Source: Turnera subulata
Lineage: Eukaryota > Streptophyta > Magnoliopsida > Malpighiales > Passifloraceae
Assembly: GCA_028386065.3 (NCBI GenBank)
Contig: JAKUCV010000930.1
Coordinates: forward strand, 1-64,000
DNA length: 64,000 bases
Reading direction: 5' to 3'
Under the pieces are notes generated by a model that saw only the letters and a program-made list of their open reading frames with translations, searched no databases and was not told the origin of the DNA. Below, one piece after another: positions 35,358-47,953 of this stretch; within the stretch, counting starts at the first letter, position 1; the number at the start of each line of letters is the position of its first letter. Made by a program: the position numbers and the translations under genes.

Positions 35358-36785
35358 GAATGATTTGTAAACATTTGTTTCGTTTCAGTTAATTATTCTC
35401 TTCTAACCATCCTAATTAACTAAACTGGCATGGCACTAATCAACTGTACAAAAAAACATTTCTACCGACTAAAAATTGCTCCAAAAGCACCTGCAGCTTT
35501 ATTTGGTAAAGCAACCGAGGAAGTAATTAACATTCTAATGGAAAACATCTAGGGAGAAAATAGGCCCCAAATCAGGCCCTGAATCAAGTACACGATACAA
35601 TTCACATCCAAGCAGGGCAGGTACATGCAGAAAACAGCTTACATGACTCAATGAAGAAACAATTACCAACTCTTGTATGCCTTAGTAAGACTCTGTTACG
35701 ACTTACGAGCACCAACTAAACAAAGATTTGAAATTAATTTCAAAGATAAATTGCCAATAAGCACTGCTCATCAAGAACATTAAAGTATCATCCTGGGTCC
35801 ACAGCATGAAGACTTCAACTTTTGGCCTTCTCATCATTGAAGGCCAAGAGCAGGCAGTATCATGTGACCTGAGGATTCCACTTGTGCCCCCCAGATGCCA
35901 ATAAGCAGGTTAGTTGTTGTGAGTTCCACTGTCTAACCTGTAACTTCAAGTATACAATTAGGAACAGTAATTGGTTTAGCTCTGCAAATTGCAGATCATT
36001 TTCGAGGAAAGAAAGTGCAGCAGTTGGCCTTATAATTAATTGAAAAAAATGAAAATGGTTTCACCTGACACCAAAATCTCAAAGCAAAATCTTTTTTTTT
36101 TTTCTGTGTTTTTTATCTTACGTAAAATTTCTGCCACCCCTAAGTAAAAAAAAAAAAAATTGTTCTCCAACCCATCCCTTACCTCACCATGCTCATTAGC
36201 ATTTGTGCTATTCTGCCTACCCTCTCATCCTCTCTCTCATTAATTAGAAATTATCTACTATTAATTGGTGATGCTTTCCATCATCCTTGAATGGCAAAGG
36301 CATTGTACAAAGTTTGTGAACATGTTATAGTACATGGATAAAGCAGCCTAATATAGAAGGCATACGATGGTAATTATACCTAAATAAATTCATCTAGATG
36401 TGTTTATATCTGATTGGCTTCTTCTTATATTCATGTTGCATGGATTTAGGGCACATTACAATGACTAAATAAACAACTTATAATGGTAAGCAAATCTAGA
36501 AGGCAAATAAAAGCTATTTAGTAAAATTTATGATAAAGATATAAAAATTATGAAAAAGTACGACTTAAACTTCTCCTAAGCTCTAACCACATCTGTAAGT
36601 GAAATTATAAACAACCTATGTTTTAGAATTTTATATCATTATATACTAAAAAACACTAATTTATTCTTAAAACATAACTCAATGAAGTATACACTACAAA
36701 TCCAATCACTTTGGATTGAGATCATCCCTAGATATAACCCAAACACTGCATTGGATATCAAACCATTTCTTCCATCCACCCCAAC
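35358..36785. other. Downstream region of the MATE gene and spacer
   Basis: No gene is seen. It contains a perfect 9-bp hairpin (TTGGCCTTC at 35822-35830 and GAAGGCCAA at 35839-35847) with an 8-base loop, and poly(T)/poly(A) tracts at 36090-36105 and 36146-36160. The sequence up to 36785 ends CCAAC directly before LTR A. Confidence 0.4.
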
Positions 36786-38903
36786 TGTAACAGCCCGGGT
36801 AATTTTTACGTTTTTACCGGTACCGTAAAATTTATTTTACAGTCGTTTACCATTAGAATTAATCTTGGGTAATTAATTAATGGTAATTTATGCATCGGAT
36901 TCTGAAACCGAGCCTTGTCCCACGCTCGGGATTTTTTCTGCGGATTTTCCGGACCAAGTTGAAATTTTTCGGGTCCAGGAATCTTCAGAAAAGTCTGGAT
37001 TAACCCCAAGTTATCGGGCCAGAAATTAAGTCAAGGGTGTACATTAGTTATTTTCTGGTCCGGACAGAACCCGCCTCACATGCTGCACAGTGTGGAGGCT
37101 GCAGCCGCCATTCACTGTGAGCATGTGAATGGCCAGTGCATACCCGTGCCTCACCAGTACCACACCACTTGTTTTTTTTTTTCTCCTCCCTGTGTTCTTG
37201 TTTTTCCAGTACTCCACTATCACAGACCTGCCTACAACCCACAACTTTCCTCTGCAAATCCCCGAACACCTTCACGCACCCAGAAACCATTTTCTGCCTG
37301 CAAACTTACACCCAAACCCATGCCAGAAAAATAATAAATAACAAACACCACACACCATCAACCAATCACCATCTTCCACATCATCACCAACACCAACCAC
37401 GATTCGCCACATCACCACCTGCACCTCGTCACCTTCCTCTCCACCCACGGCTACTGTTCACGAGGAACTAACCGAGCCACCTCTCGCTCCACCACCCGCG
37501 CCGTCGCCTTCTCCTCTCAGTCGCCGATTTAAGGAACCCATCGCCGCCCGCCCTTGCCGCACGATGCGCCGGAAACAGCCAAGGACCCGACGGCCATTTC
37601 GTTTGGACCCGCCGCCATCCGCGTTCTTTTCACCGCAGCAGGCCGTCGACGACGCTTCCCCGCGTCCCCTCGAAGTCGCCTGCACCTCCTGCATCCACCG
37701 CGACGCCGACCCGTGCCGCTGTTCTCGCGCCGCCGCCTCGCCTACCGTCGAACCCGCGTGGATCCGGATTGAAGGTGAGCAGACCCGCTTTGTGTGGATA
37801 AGACCCAGTCTCACGTGGGTCAACCCGGACGGATCTTGGGGCTGGGCCTGGGCTTGGGCTTAGGATCCACCCTGGGCTGCAGACCTGCAGATTCGGTCTG
37901 GGCTCTGCGTTTGGGGCCTGGGCTGACCTGCTGGGTTGAGTTCCATGGGTTGGGCTTAGCTATTGGCCCAGTCCAGTTAATTAAAAATAGGGAAATTTTC
38001 AGGAAATAAAAAAAAAAACCTGAAAAGGGAATTAATTGGAAAAAAAATATGTATAAGGAAAATAAATATAATTCTGGAATAGCTTGGAAAATAAAAATAA
38101 TTGGTAGAAATAATATTTTTTTTTTGGGGAAAATAAGCTATATAAGGGATAATAATGAAAAATAATTTTGGAAAGTACATACTTGTAGAAATAAAAAAAA
38201 AAAGGAAAAGGTATTATCAAAGTAGGTATTGTATAGGAATACGTATAAGTAAAGTATTATTTTAGACACTGGAAAAAAAAAGGTGAATGATGATGATGAT
38301 AGAAAATAACCCGGGGGAGTAACCGAGACGAGTCCGTATTTAATTTCCGGTATACAGTAGTAGCATGACATTGCATATCACTTATGTGTGCATATTATTT
38401 GTTTGATATAGGAGCTGATAACGAGCAGATACCTGAGGAACCAGACTTGGAGTCTGTGGGGCATTTCCAAACTTGATAATCGGCTAAGGTGAGGATGGAT
38501 AACCTTGGATATGTGCCTGTAATACTGTGTTGTTTTTGTTGTTTGATTGAACTGTTGAATCGATTATTGGCTGTTATATGATTGCTATGGAAATTGTTGA
38601 TGATTATTGTTTGCTATCTATTTGTTGTGGATTTTGCCATGATGTTGCTGGAATGTGCTGTTGGTTTTTGTATTGTGAGTAACCATTGAACTGTTAATTA
38701 TGAGTATTTAGTGATATGAAATTGTTGGCTGGTTGAGCTTGAGAAATAATCTGAGTTGATAAAAGGTTGAGTATTGATGATAGAGTAATGGAATTGGAAT
38801 TGAATTTGAGATGATGATATAATTGTCACGTGGAAAGTAGTGGTACGATTAGATGGTTAGAGACTAGTTCTATGGTGTCATGGCCGGTTTGATTGGTTGT
38901 TAA

Positions 38904-39001
38904 GGGATGTTGATCCCGGATGATGTTATTGGGATGTTGATCCCGGATTTGTGATATTGGGATGTTGATCCTGGATTTGTTGATATTGGGATGTTGATCT
39001 C
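38904..39001 (+). repeat. Dyad series in LTR A (four units)
   Basis: Four units of GGGATGTTGATCCC type. The first two are perfect; the last two carry one arm change each (ATCCT, ATCTC). Confidence 0.75.
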
Positions 39002-39613
39002 GGATTGTGATTTGGCCTGGCACACATAATTAGTCAATAACCAGGTACGACCCTAGCTTGTCCCGTGACGGGGCCCGGAAGATAAAATTGGTAATAAAAA
39101 TAATTAAGCATTCTTTTGGTCTTGACATAGTTGTTATGGTAGTTTCCTTGTGTTGTGGTTGTTTGCGCTTACTGTTGAGATTGTTGTGCTTACTTCGAAA
39201 GTATTACGGTTGAATATATATCTCTGTTTATCCTTCGTCGGTGAGCACTTCGGACTCACCCCTCGCCTGCGGGGTTTCATCCCGTAGGTTTGGTTGCTTC
39301 GTAGTTCAGGTACGATGTACGTTGGCTGCTGCAATCTTCTCCACCTGACTCCGGATCCATACCTCCGCAGCATGTGCATATAAGTCTTCCACTGTTGTGT
39401 CATATGTGTTGCCGTTTTCCTATATTGCTTATGTTGCTGATATTGTGGATTGTGCTGCTATGTTAAGCTTGAGTGTGGATTGAATAATAGTCCCCGAGTG
39501 TGGGTGACAGATGTTGCTTTGTATATTTGTTGTATCTGAATTTCACCGTGTAGTATTTTGACTGCGATGTACTGTCTGTTCTATCATTAAGAATAGTTTC
39601 GGCACGTGTTTAC

Positions 39614-42600
39614 TGTAACGCCCTGGTTTTCGTTTTTGGATTTATAAAAAAATTCAGATTTCGGTAATGGAAATAAAATTAATTTATTTTCCATTAGATT
39701 CATTAATTGTAGGCGGTAATGTGTCGCTTTAGAGCTTTGTCGGACCTAAAACGCGTTTCGGGACGAAACACGACGTTTATCGTAGTTTTAGTTTAAACTA
39801 CGTCGCTTTGGGATTTTTTTTGAAAAAAAAAAAAGTCAACTGAGGCGGGTTGACCGCGCCAAGCCAACGACGTGTCGTCGGGTGGCGGGTCAAGCCCTAA
39901 CCCCAGCCTTCCTCTTCTTCTTTTCTTTCTTTCTTTTCTCCTGTCCTTTTCTTTTTCTTCTTCCCGTTTCTTCTCCACCTTGCAGCCGCCACCCTCAACG
40001 GCTCTTGTCTCCTACGATCCTCTCCATCATGAAGCAACGGTCATAAACCCCACACCCTCACCCTCTCTTTTCTTCCTTGTCTCTCCTTGTCTTCGCTTCT
40101 GACCCGAGGTACCGGAAACCCATCACTCCTCCACATTTCTCTTCCACCACCAACCACATCATCTTCGTTTTTTTTTTCCTTTCCTCGTGCTCTCCGCCGC
40201 CCCGGTCGTCTTCACCCAGTCGCTACCGCCACTAGTCGAGGACAGTCTTGCTCACGACGCCGATTGATTGCAGGAAGCACGGCAGGAAGCGAGCTGGAAC
40301 GAATTGAGTGCGGCCATCACTCCTTCCGTCACGTCGCCGTCCCCTGTCCGTCGGTCGTGTTGGGGTGATTAGTTGTGGGTGGATGTGGTATGTGTTCGTG
40401 GTCGGGCCGTGTGTACGTGGATCGGGGCTGGTTGGTGAGACCGTTCAGTAGTGGAGGTGCGGGTTCGGGTTGCTGCCATTCACGGGTCTTGAGTTTGGCA
40501 GTGGACGGTATTTTCTGGTAAGCTTCTACTCACCCAGTTTTCTGTTTTCAATTGGGCGTTGATGCTTGTCATGTGAAAAAAAAAATAATAATAATAATAA
40601 GGACGAATTGGAATCCTCTGTGTATGTATGGAATTGAGCTTTTGTTGTGGTTGGGTGACTTTTTGGACGTTGGCAGTGGGTAGAGGCTGTTTCCGGCGGC
40701 ATTGTGGAGGTCCCCGGCGAGTTGACCGGAATCCGGCGAGCACGTACTGTTCCGGCGAGGGCTCGGGAATTTTCCGGCAAAGGCTCAGGTTCTGTCCGAC
40801 GAACTGTACTTTCCCTTTTACGACTTTTAAACGGTATTATTCTTGTTTTGTCTCGGTTATGCCATGTATTTAAATTTTGGAATTTATTTACCGAAATACA
40901 TTTATATTTATATATTTAGTGAATTGCGGTTTACCGAGAGCGGAGAGTTAGAGTGTGTGGCCGGGAGAACTTACCGACACGTAGAGAATTTAGGCCGATT
41001 AACCTTGGGCTCGGGATGGCTTTAGTACGATTTTTAGGAAAACCGAGCCCAGGCCCAATAATCTCAATTTGAGGCTTAGAATATTTTAAATGGACTTAAA
41101 GTTATGGACTTAGGACCTAATCACGGATAATTAAATTCACGGACATTAAGGACGGGCCCGAAGCCCAATTTCATAATCAGTAAATATGGACTTAAGGAAG
41201 TGGGCTTCGGCCCGGAATTTGTGATTAAGGATTTAGTGGGCTTTAGGCCCGAGAATTATTAATGGACTTAAACCGATGAACCTTAGATCCCTAATCGTTG
41301 GAGTTATGGAAGAAAAATATCCTTTCGGACCTAGACCCGGAAGTCTTATAATCGGATAGTTAGGGTCGAGAGTTACTCGATTAGAATATACCATTAGCTT
41401 ACATACACGTTTTTACTTCTAAAATTGGTTTAGTGATTATATTATGTACCGGTATTCAGGCACGGGAGATACCTCGGGAGCTGTAGACTCAGACTCGGGA
41501 AGAAGTCATAGTCTACATTTTGAGGTGACATTACAAGTCTTTATATATATGTTTTGTGAATGCATGTTGGTGTGGTTTGTTTGTTTACTTGCCTTGTTTG
41601 CTACATGAGGTGATTGGAATTATATACCTGATTGTTCTCACATGCCTAATTTCTACATGTGGAACCGTTATTGCAAATAACATGTATTATGATTGGGTGA
41701 TAGTGTGTGGTTATGGGCCAAAGGCCCGGATGAAACAAAACACATAGAATTCACACATCCCTGGAAAAACATAAAGTATTTCAACAGAAATGTAAAAGTG
41801 TAATTAAGAATAAAATATTAATTCTACTGTGGGGTCGGCTGGTAGCCCCGAGGGAGGGTTGGGTACCCTCGGGTCACTTTATGCTGTTTAGCATGGTATC
41901 CCAGGGGATGTAGGTGCACCCTTGGAAGACTTGCACCGGTTAGGTGTGTCTGAGTGCACCCTCAGGTAGCTAGCCGCCACCCGAGATTTATCGGTGGTTT
42001 AGACCTCAGAATCTACCCCTTCTGAGGTTCGACACTTGGGTTTCACACCCGGATCTGATCAGATGCGCTACCGAGACTTGACTCACAGTAGAGGACCCAT
42101 AATGATAATAACTATAATAATAAAATAATACATTGAATCTAAATAATAAGGACAATAACTCTATATGATGTTTTTGTGTTGGTGTGTGATTCTGATATTG
42201 CTTGTATGCTGTACTTGTGCTCGTGAACTACTCACCCTACGAGCATGACTTCACTTTCATGTATACTTAGACTTTTAATGTTCACTGAGTAGGCGACTCA
42301 CATAATCGCCACCGTTGTTTTTCAGACTTTAGTTAGCGTGCTGTCTCACCTTTACCTTCGACCCGGAGTTCAGACGCAGATACTTCAGCAGGTAGTTGTG
42401 CATCATCACTCGGTTGGATCCATAGGGCCATATGCATGTTATTTTCTACCTTGATTTTTATTATTACTTTCATCTTCCGCTGCATGAGTAATAATTCGAG
42501 ATGTCATAAATGTTTTACATTTATGTTGGCGGTTTGCCGGAGTTTAATTTTGTGATATTATTTCGGCGTGATGCCGGGTGGCTTACGACGTGATAAGCCG

Positions 42601-42770
42601 GTTGATCTCATTTATTTTTTTTTTTACGACATCTCGTTGTTAATAAATTTTTATGGAAAATGTTTGTATGCTGAGGCATCGGTATTCGTATCCCGGGTTT
42701 CAAGAGTATTTTGGTAACTCTTTTTCATCTAAATATTTTATTTTATCAAATTGGGGTACGAGCTTCCACA
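39614..42770 (+). mobile_element. Solo LTR of a second LTR-retrotransposon family, nested in LTR A
   Basis: The 3157-bp block begins TGTAACGCCCTGG and ends CTTCCACA, with a perfect 5-bp target duplication TTTAC at 39609-39613 and 42771-42775. It has no primer-binding site, gag or pol. The flanking LTR A sequence is continuous when it is removed. A solo LTR left by recombination between two LTRs is the simplest reading. The coding-looking frames inside have no family features. Confidence 0.85.
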
Positions 42771-42810
42771 TTTACTGTGTATGGTAAATACGGGTTGGGG
42801 AGCTTCAGTT

Positions 42811-42822
42811 TGGTAGCGGAGC
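42811..42822 (+). promoter_or_regulatory. Primer-binding site of element A
   Basis: TGGTAGCGGAGC, three bases after the LTR. It is identical to the sites in B and C. Confidence 0.7.
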
Positions 42823-42934
42823 AGGCAGTAGGTCATTAGGGACATAACTGTGGTTGTGTGACTGTCTGTTTGTGCATAAGATTTGTCACGACATGATATG
42901 ACATGCATTCATATACATTCTCATATAGGTACGA

Positions 42935-45900
42935 ATGGTTCCGGTTGGAGGGAATCAGCATGCTGGAGGTCACATAGATGATGATCAGGTATCGGTGGAC
43001 CAACCGCAGCAAGTTGCGGGAGGTCCGAAACATCTTCCGGATATTTCTTTGGGAGACCCTACGCAGATGCTGAATGTGGTAACTCAGATTCTGCGGAGGC
43101 AAGAAGCCAGGGATGCACGTATTGATGCTATGGGAGCCCGAGAACAGGAAAACCAGGGACCAGTTGAGGATCCAGTGTATATGAAGCTGGAGAAGCTTGG
43201 GGCAGAGATCTTCACCGGTGTCACTACACCACAGGATGCTGATCGATGGCTCAGACATATAAATAGGGTTATGCTGAAGCTGACATGCAGGGATGACAGG
43301 TGGGCCAGATATGCCGCTGCCATGTTCTGAGGAGATGCTGTTGATTGGTGGGAGTCTACCACCAGGGACATACCGACACCTGTCACTATGCCGTGGACCC
43401 AGTTCATGGAAATGTTCCGAAGGAAGTTTGTTTCTGAGGCATACCAGGACTAGCTGAGACGGGAGTTTTTGGGACTGCAACAGGGACCAGATCAGACGGT
43501 CAACGATTATGAGATCAAGTTCAACTGCCTGTCCTTCTATGCCAGTGAGTTTGTGGCTACTCCTGAGGCCAGATGTAAACGTTTCTGGGATGGTCTTCGA
43601 TCAGGTATCCAGACAGTTATGGGGTGCAAGGTCTATGAGACTTACCAGGATATGCTGACAGATGCCCTGAGAGCTGAGATTATTTGGCTGGGTAATGAGA
43701 GAGAGCAGCAGGAGATCCGTAAGAGGCATGCTGCACAGAGTTTCGGGGGACAGAACAAGAGGTTTCAGACACAAGCGAACCGATCAGGATATGGACAGAG
43801 CCGGTTCATACCAAGGAGTCAGGGACGTGGATGGAACAACAACTACAACAACCGAGGAAGTTTTTGGACTCAATCTGGGGGGACTTCATCTTGGAGTGCT
43901 CGCCCGAGACCTCCATTGTCTCAGATGAGGTGCTATGAGTGTAACGAAGTTGGGCACTACCGTTATGCTTGTCCCAAGTTGGGAAGATCTGGAGGTTCGG
44001 CACCTGTTCAGACGGTGCAAGCTTCAGTTGCTAGTGTTCCTAGTGGTTCTGGAGTTGGCCGAGGCCGAGGACGTGGAGTTGTTCCTGCTAGGACCCAGTC
44101 AGCCATGAACCAGAGTACAGCAGTGCCTAGAGCATTTGTAATCACCTCTGATGAGGATCCAGAGAATGCTGACGTCATAGCAGGTACCTTTACAGTTTTT
44201 GGTAGTACTGCTTATACTTTGATAGATGCTGGTGCTACGCATTCGTTTGTTGCGCAAAGCTTTGCCATACTACATAACTATACAGGAGAGAGTTTAGCTT
44301 GTCCGATGAGGGTTAGGTTACCTGCGGGTATAGTAGTCTGGTTAACCCATGTGTGCAGAGATGTTTCGCTTTCATACGATAGCGAGGTTTTTCTTGCACG
44401 GTTGATTATGATGAACATGGGAGGTTTTGATATCATCTTGGGGATGGATTGGTTGTCCAAGTACAGTGCTATGGTGAACTGTCGAACCAAGGAAGTGCTG
44501 TTGACTTCCGATGGTGGACATAAGATTTTGTTGACAGGTATTGGGAGAGCTGCTACTACATGTAGTATCTCTGCTAATCAGGATGTTGGGATGAAGCCAA
44601 TGGGTCCAGATGCTTTGCTGACCCATGTTAAGGGAGAAGAAGTTCAGACTCCGGTTTTGAGGGACATCATAGTTGTGAGGGAGTTTCTAGATGTGTTTCC
44701 AGACGACCTGCCAGGATTGCCACCTGACAGGGAAGTTGAGTACACCATCGACTTGATGCTAGGAGTGACACCTATCTCGATGGCACCATTTCGGATGGCA
44801 CCGACAGAACTCCAGGAGTTGAAGAAGCAGTTAGACGAGCTACTCGAGAAGGGATTCATCCGACCTAGTACATCACCTTGAGGTTCACCAGTCCTCTTTG
44901 TGAAGAAGAAAGATGGCAGCTTGCGGATGTGTGTGGACTACCGACAGCTGAACAAAGTGACAGCGAAGAATAAGTACCCGCTTCCCAGGATTGATGACCT
45001 CTTTGATCAGCTACAGGGAGCTACTGTATTTTCTAAGATTGATCTTCGATCTGGCTACCATCAGGTCAAGATTGCAGAGAAGGACATACCGAAGACGGCC
45101 TTCCGTACTCGGTATTAGACCTGGCAATTCGTGTTGTCGTGTCGGGTTCGTGTCGGGTTGAACAGGTAATCGGGTTCTAAATCTTCAACCCGACCCGACC
45201 CATTTAATAATCGTGTCGTGTCGTGTCCAATCCGTTTATTATCGTGTCGGGTTCGGGTTGACCTGCGGGTTACCTATTAAGTCTAACAAGCCTAAAAATG
45301 AGTTTGAAATTTTTCTATTTTGCGTATTTTTAAGCAAATAGGCATATAATTAGTTTTTTTTATACATAAAAAAAAATTATAAATTATAGAATCATAATAT
45401 AATAATACTTTAAAGCATTTATAGAAGTATCTTTGGATAATTTTAGTAACTTTAGCCTTAAATATTGGATAAGTTTTATATTAAATCAGTAAAATATCTA
45501 TACCCTAAATATAGTCGGGTCATAAACAGGTACCTATCGGGTTGGCGGGTCAACCCGCTACCTGACCTGCTAATTTTCGTGTCGTGTCGGGTCGACCCAT
45601 TTAACTAAACGGGTTGGAAATCTCTGACCTATACCTGCTAATTTCGTGTCGGGTTCGTGTCGGGTTGTCGTGTCAATACCCGTTTTGCCAGGTCTACTCG
45701 GTATGGGCATTTTGAGTTCACAGTGGTTCCTTTCGGGTTGACCAATGCACCTGCAGTTTTCATGTGCTTGATGCACTTAGTCCTGAATGAGTTCGTGGTA
45801 GTCTTCATCGACAACATTCTGATATACTCCAAGAGCAGGAAAGAACATGAAGAGCATCTGAGGGTAGTATTACAGAGGCTGCGAGAGAAGGAGTTGTATA

Positions 45901-47148
45901 CTAAGTTCAGTAAGTGTGAGTTCTGGCTGGAGGAAGTTGCATTCCTTGGACATGTTGTATCCGGAGATGGGATTAAGGTTGACCCTGCTAAAGAGAAAGC
46001 TGTTCTAGAGTGGTGCCGCCCAAGACAGTACCTGAAGTCAGAAGTTTTCTTGGCCTCGCAGGATATTACCGGAGATTCATTGAGGGTTTTTCCTTGATCG
46101 CCAGTCCCATGACCAAGCTATTGAGGAAAGATCAAGCCTTTGTATGGAGTGATGCCTGCCAGAAGAGTTTCGATGAATTGATAAAGAAGTTGATAACAGC
46201 ACCAGTCTTGATAGTACCTAAGCCAGGAGTGGAGTATGTGCTGTTTTGTAATGCATCAGGTCTTGGTTTGGGAGCAGTTCTGATGCAAAAAGGCCGAGTG
46301 ATTGCCTATGCTTCGAGACAGTTGAGACCACATGAGAAGAACTACCCGACACATGATCTAGAGATGGCCGCAGTGATCCTTGCTTTGAAGATTTGGCGAC
46401 ATTATCTGTTTGGAGAGAGATGCAGGATCTTCACAGATCATAAGAGTCTCAAGTACATCATGACTCAGAAGGAACTTAACCTGCGACAACGATGTTGGGT
46501 TGAGTTGCTGAATGATTATGATTGTACTATTGAGTATCACCCAAGAAAAGCTGACGTGGTAGCAGATGCCTTGAGCCGGAGACAACCAGAAGATGCTTCC
46601 ACAACCTACTCGATGTCCTCACTCATCGAGTTAAGGAAGATGGGAGTTGATTTGTCAGTGGATGGGACAGGAGCTTTGTTGACCCATATTGAAGTCAAGT
46701 CTAACCTGAGAGGCTGGATTGTGGAACTACAAGATGGAGATCCTGACTTGATCAAGCTGAAGGAAGCAGTCCGTAGTGGGAAAGAAGATAAGTTTCGCAT
46801 AGTTGAGGATAGTACATTGATACTGGGGAAACGTCTATGTGTACCCAGTGTTGGTGACCTACGCAGCCAGATTTTAGAAGAAGGACATATGACACCGTAT
46901 GCTATGCACCCGGAAGCACCAAGATGTACCAGAATCTGAGGAGTCATTTCTGGTGGCCACGTATGAAGAAGGATGTAGCCAAGTATGTGGCTAAGTGTAT
47001 CACTTGTCAGCAAGTGAAAGCTGAGCATCAGGCTCCAGCAGGGAAGATGAGATCGTTGTCAGTGCCAGAGTGGAAGTGGGATATGATCACTATGGATTTT
47101 ATGGTCGGATTACCGTTGACCCGGAGACAGCATGATGCCATCTGGGTA
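42935..47148 (+). pseudogene. gag-pol of element A (decayed, Tekay/Del type)
   Basis: One long frame from the ATG at 42935 holds: gag; a CX2CX4HX4C zinc knuckle (43931-43972); protease motif DAGATHSFV (near 44225-44251); reverse transcriptase (from about 44690, split by a DNA element at 45116-45695); RNase H (from about 46200); and the start of integrase with its zinc-binding Cys pair near 46996-47007 and the motif WKWDMITMDF. Damage: in-frame stops at 43328 (TGA), 43451 (TAG) and 44879 (TGA); frameshifts near 46010-46020 and 46910-46917; Asn in place of the second Asp of the RT active site (45813-45815); Asn in place of the first catalytic Asp of RNase H (46250-46252); loss of most of integrase. 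In life such proteins build the particle, copy the RNA and insert the cDNA; this copy cannot. Confidence 0.92.
45116..45695. mobile_element. 580-bp non-autonomous DNA element (MULE-like) inside the RT gene
   Basis: ACTCGGTAT occurs at 45107-45115 and 45696-45704 as a 9-bp target duplication (10 bp if the preceding T is counted). The ends AGACCTGGCAA and TTGCCAGGTCT are inverted. Inside both ends are many copies of CGTGTCGGGTT in both orientations, forming complex subterminal repeats; the centre (45300-45500) is AT-rich. Removing the element and one duplication rejoins the RT frame at a codon boundary. The duplication length favours Mutator-like over hAT (8 bp), but no transposase is present to prove it. 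Confidence 0.85.
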
Positions 47149-47681
47149 CGACCCTAGCTTATCTGTGATGGGGCCCGAAAAAATAAAATTGGATAATTGA
47201 ATTTTGTTTTAGTCTTTTTGGTCTTAGACCGGTTTTGGGTCCAGTCTTTCGGTTTGGTATGTATTTGGCGATTTTTGCCTGTTTTTGGACCTTGAGTTTT
47301 ATAGTGTGCATATTGATTGTCTTTCCTTCGTCGGTGAGCACTTCGGACTCACCCCTCACCTGCGGGCTTTCATCCCGTAGGATGAGTTATTTGTTGTACA
47401 GGATTGGTGCATTCCAGACAGGCTGCGGCGTTTTCCCTTAGACAGGGCTCGAATCCATAGTTTGCATCTATGTCGCATACAGTGTTTATGTGAGTTACAA
47501 GTCTTCCGCTGTGCAGTTATTTGAGTTATTGGGCCATTGGGCCGGTTTTGTTATTTATTGTTTTGGGCTGTTGAGCCCGGTTATCTGTTGTATACACTGT
47601 ATGCTGGATTATGTTGGGTTGGGCTGTCACAGTTCCGGCACGTGTTTACTGTGTACGGTAAATACGGTTCGGGGCGTTTCA
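47145..47681 (+). repeat. 5' LTR fragment of element B
   Basis: Matches 52506-53042 of the 3' LTR, from GGTACGACCC to GGGGCGTTTCA. The junction with integrase lies in a short GGTA match. Confidence 0.85.
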
Positions 47682-47684
47682 TTT

Positions 47685-47696
47685 TGGTAGCGGAGC
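47685..47696 (+). promoter_or_regulatory. Primer-binding site of element B
   Basis: TGGTAGCGGAGC, three bases after the LTR end. Confidence 0.7.
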
Positions 47697-47953
47697 GGGC
47701 GTTAGGTCTTGTTGGGCAGTCTTTGTGTGTTTGTTGTCTTGTTTGCATAGTTCGCTCCATTTATTTATTATTTTGTATCATTTTAGTTAGTGCATTATGG
47801 ATCCAGTCAAGGGACGCCAGCTATCGTGGAACATACACATAAGAGGTAAATGATGCCATAAATAAGCGGAAATACAAATATTATTAATATTGCTAATACT
47901 GATATTACAAAGAGAAATATTACATTGATATTTTATAAAAATAGAAAATACAT

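Larger units (their letters stand above)
36786..42807 (+). repeat. 5' LTR of element A, split by a nested solo LTR
   Basis: It starts TGTAACAGCCCGGG at 36786 and ends CTTCA at 42807. Removing the nested insertion leaves about 2.86 kb. It shares its ends, the four-copy dyad series (38904-39001) and the GTGAGCACTTCGGACTCACC block (39240) with the LTRs of B, C and D. It lacks their homopurine tract and has its own GC-rich block (37090-37950), so it is a separate subfamily. Confidence 0.85.
36786..47148 (+). mobile_element. Broken autonomous Tekay/Del-type Ty3/gypsy element A
   Basis: 5' LTR (interrupted), primer-binding site, gag, protease, reverse transcriptase, RNase H and the first part of integrase are present. 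The rest of integrase, the chromodomain region, the PPT and the 3' LTR are missing, replaced from about 47145 by LTR sequence of element B. The 5-bp flanks CCAAC (left of 36786) and GAGAG (right of 53042) do not match, so 36786-53042 is not a single insertion. Confidence 0.9.

Noticed and set aside
35400..36000. Possible box C/D snoRNA on the minus strand (several TGATGA-like boxes)
   Set aside because: No matching D box (CTGA) at suitable distance and no terminal stem.
37458..37863. GC-rich frames in LTR A (also 40087-40368 in the solo LTR)
   Set aside because: They lie in GC-rich LTR blocks that are non-coding in the family; frames are open by composition.
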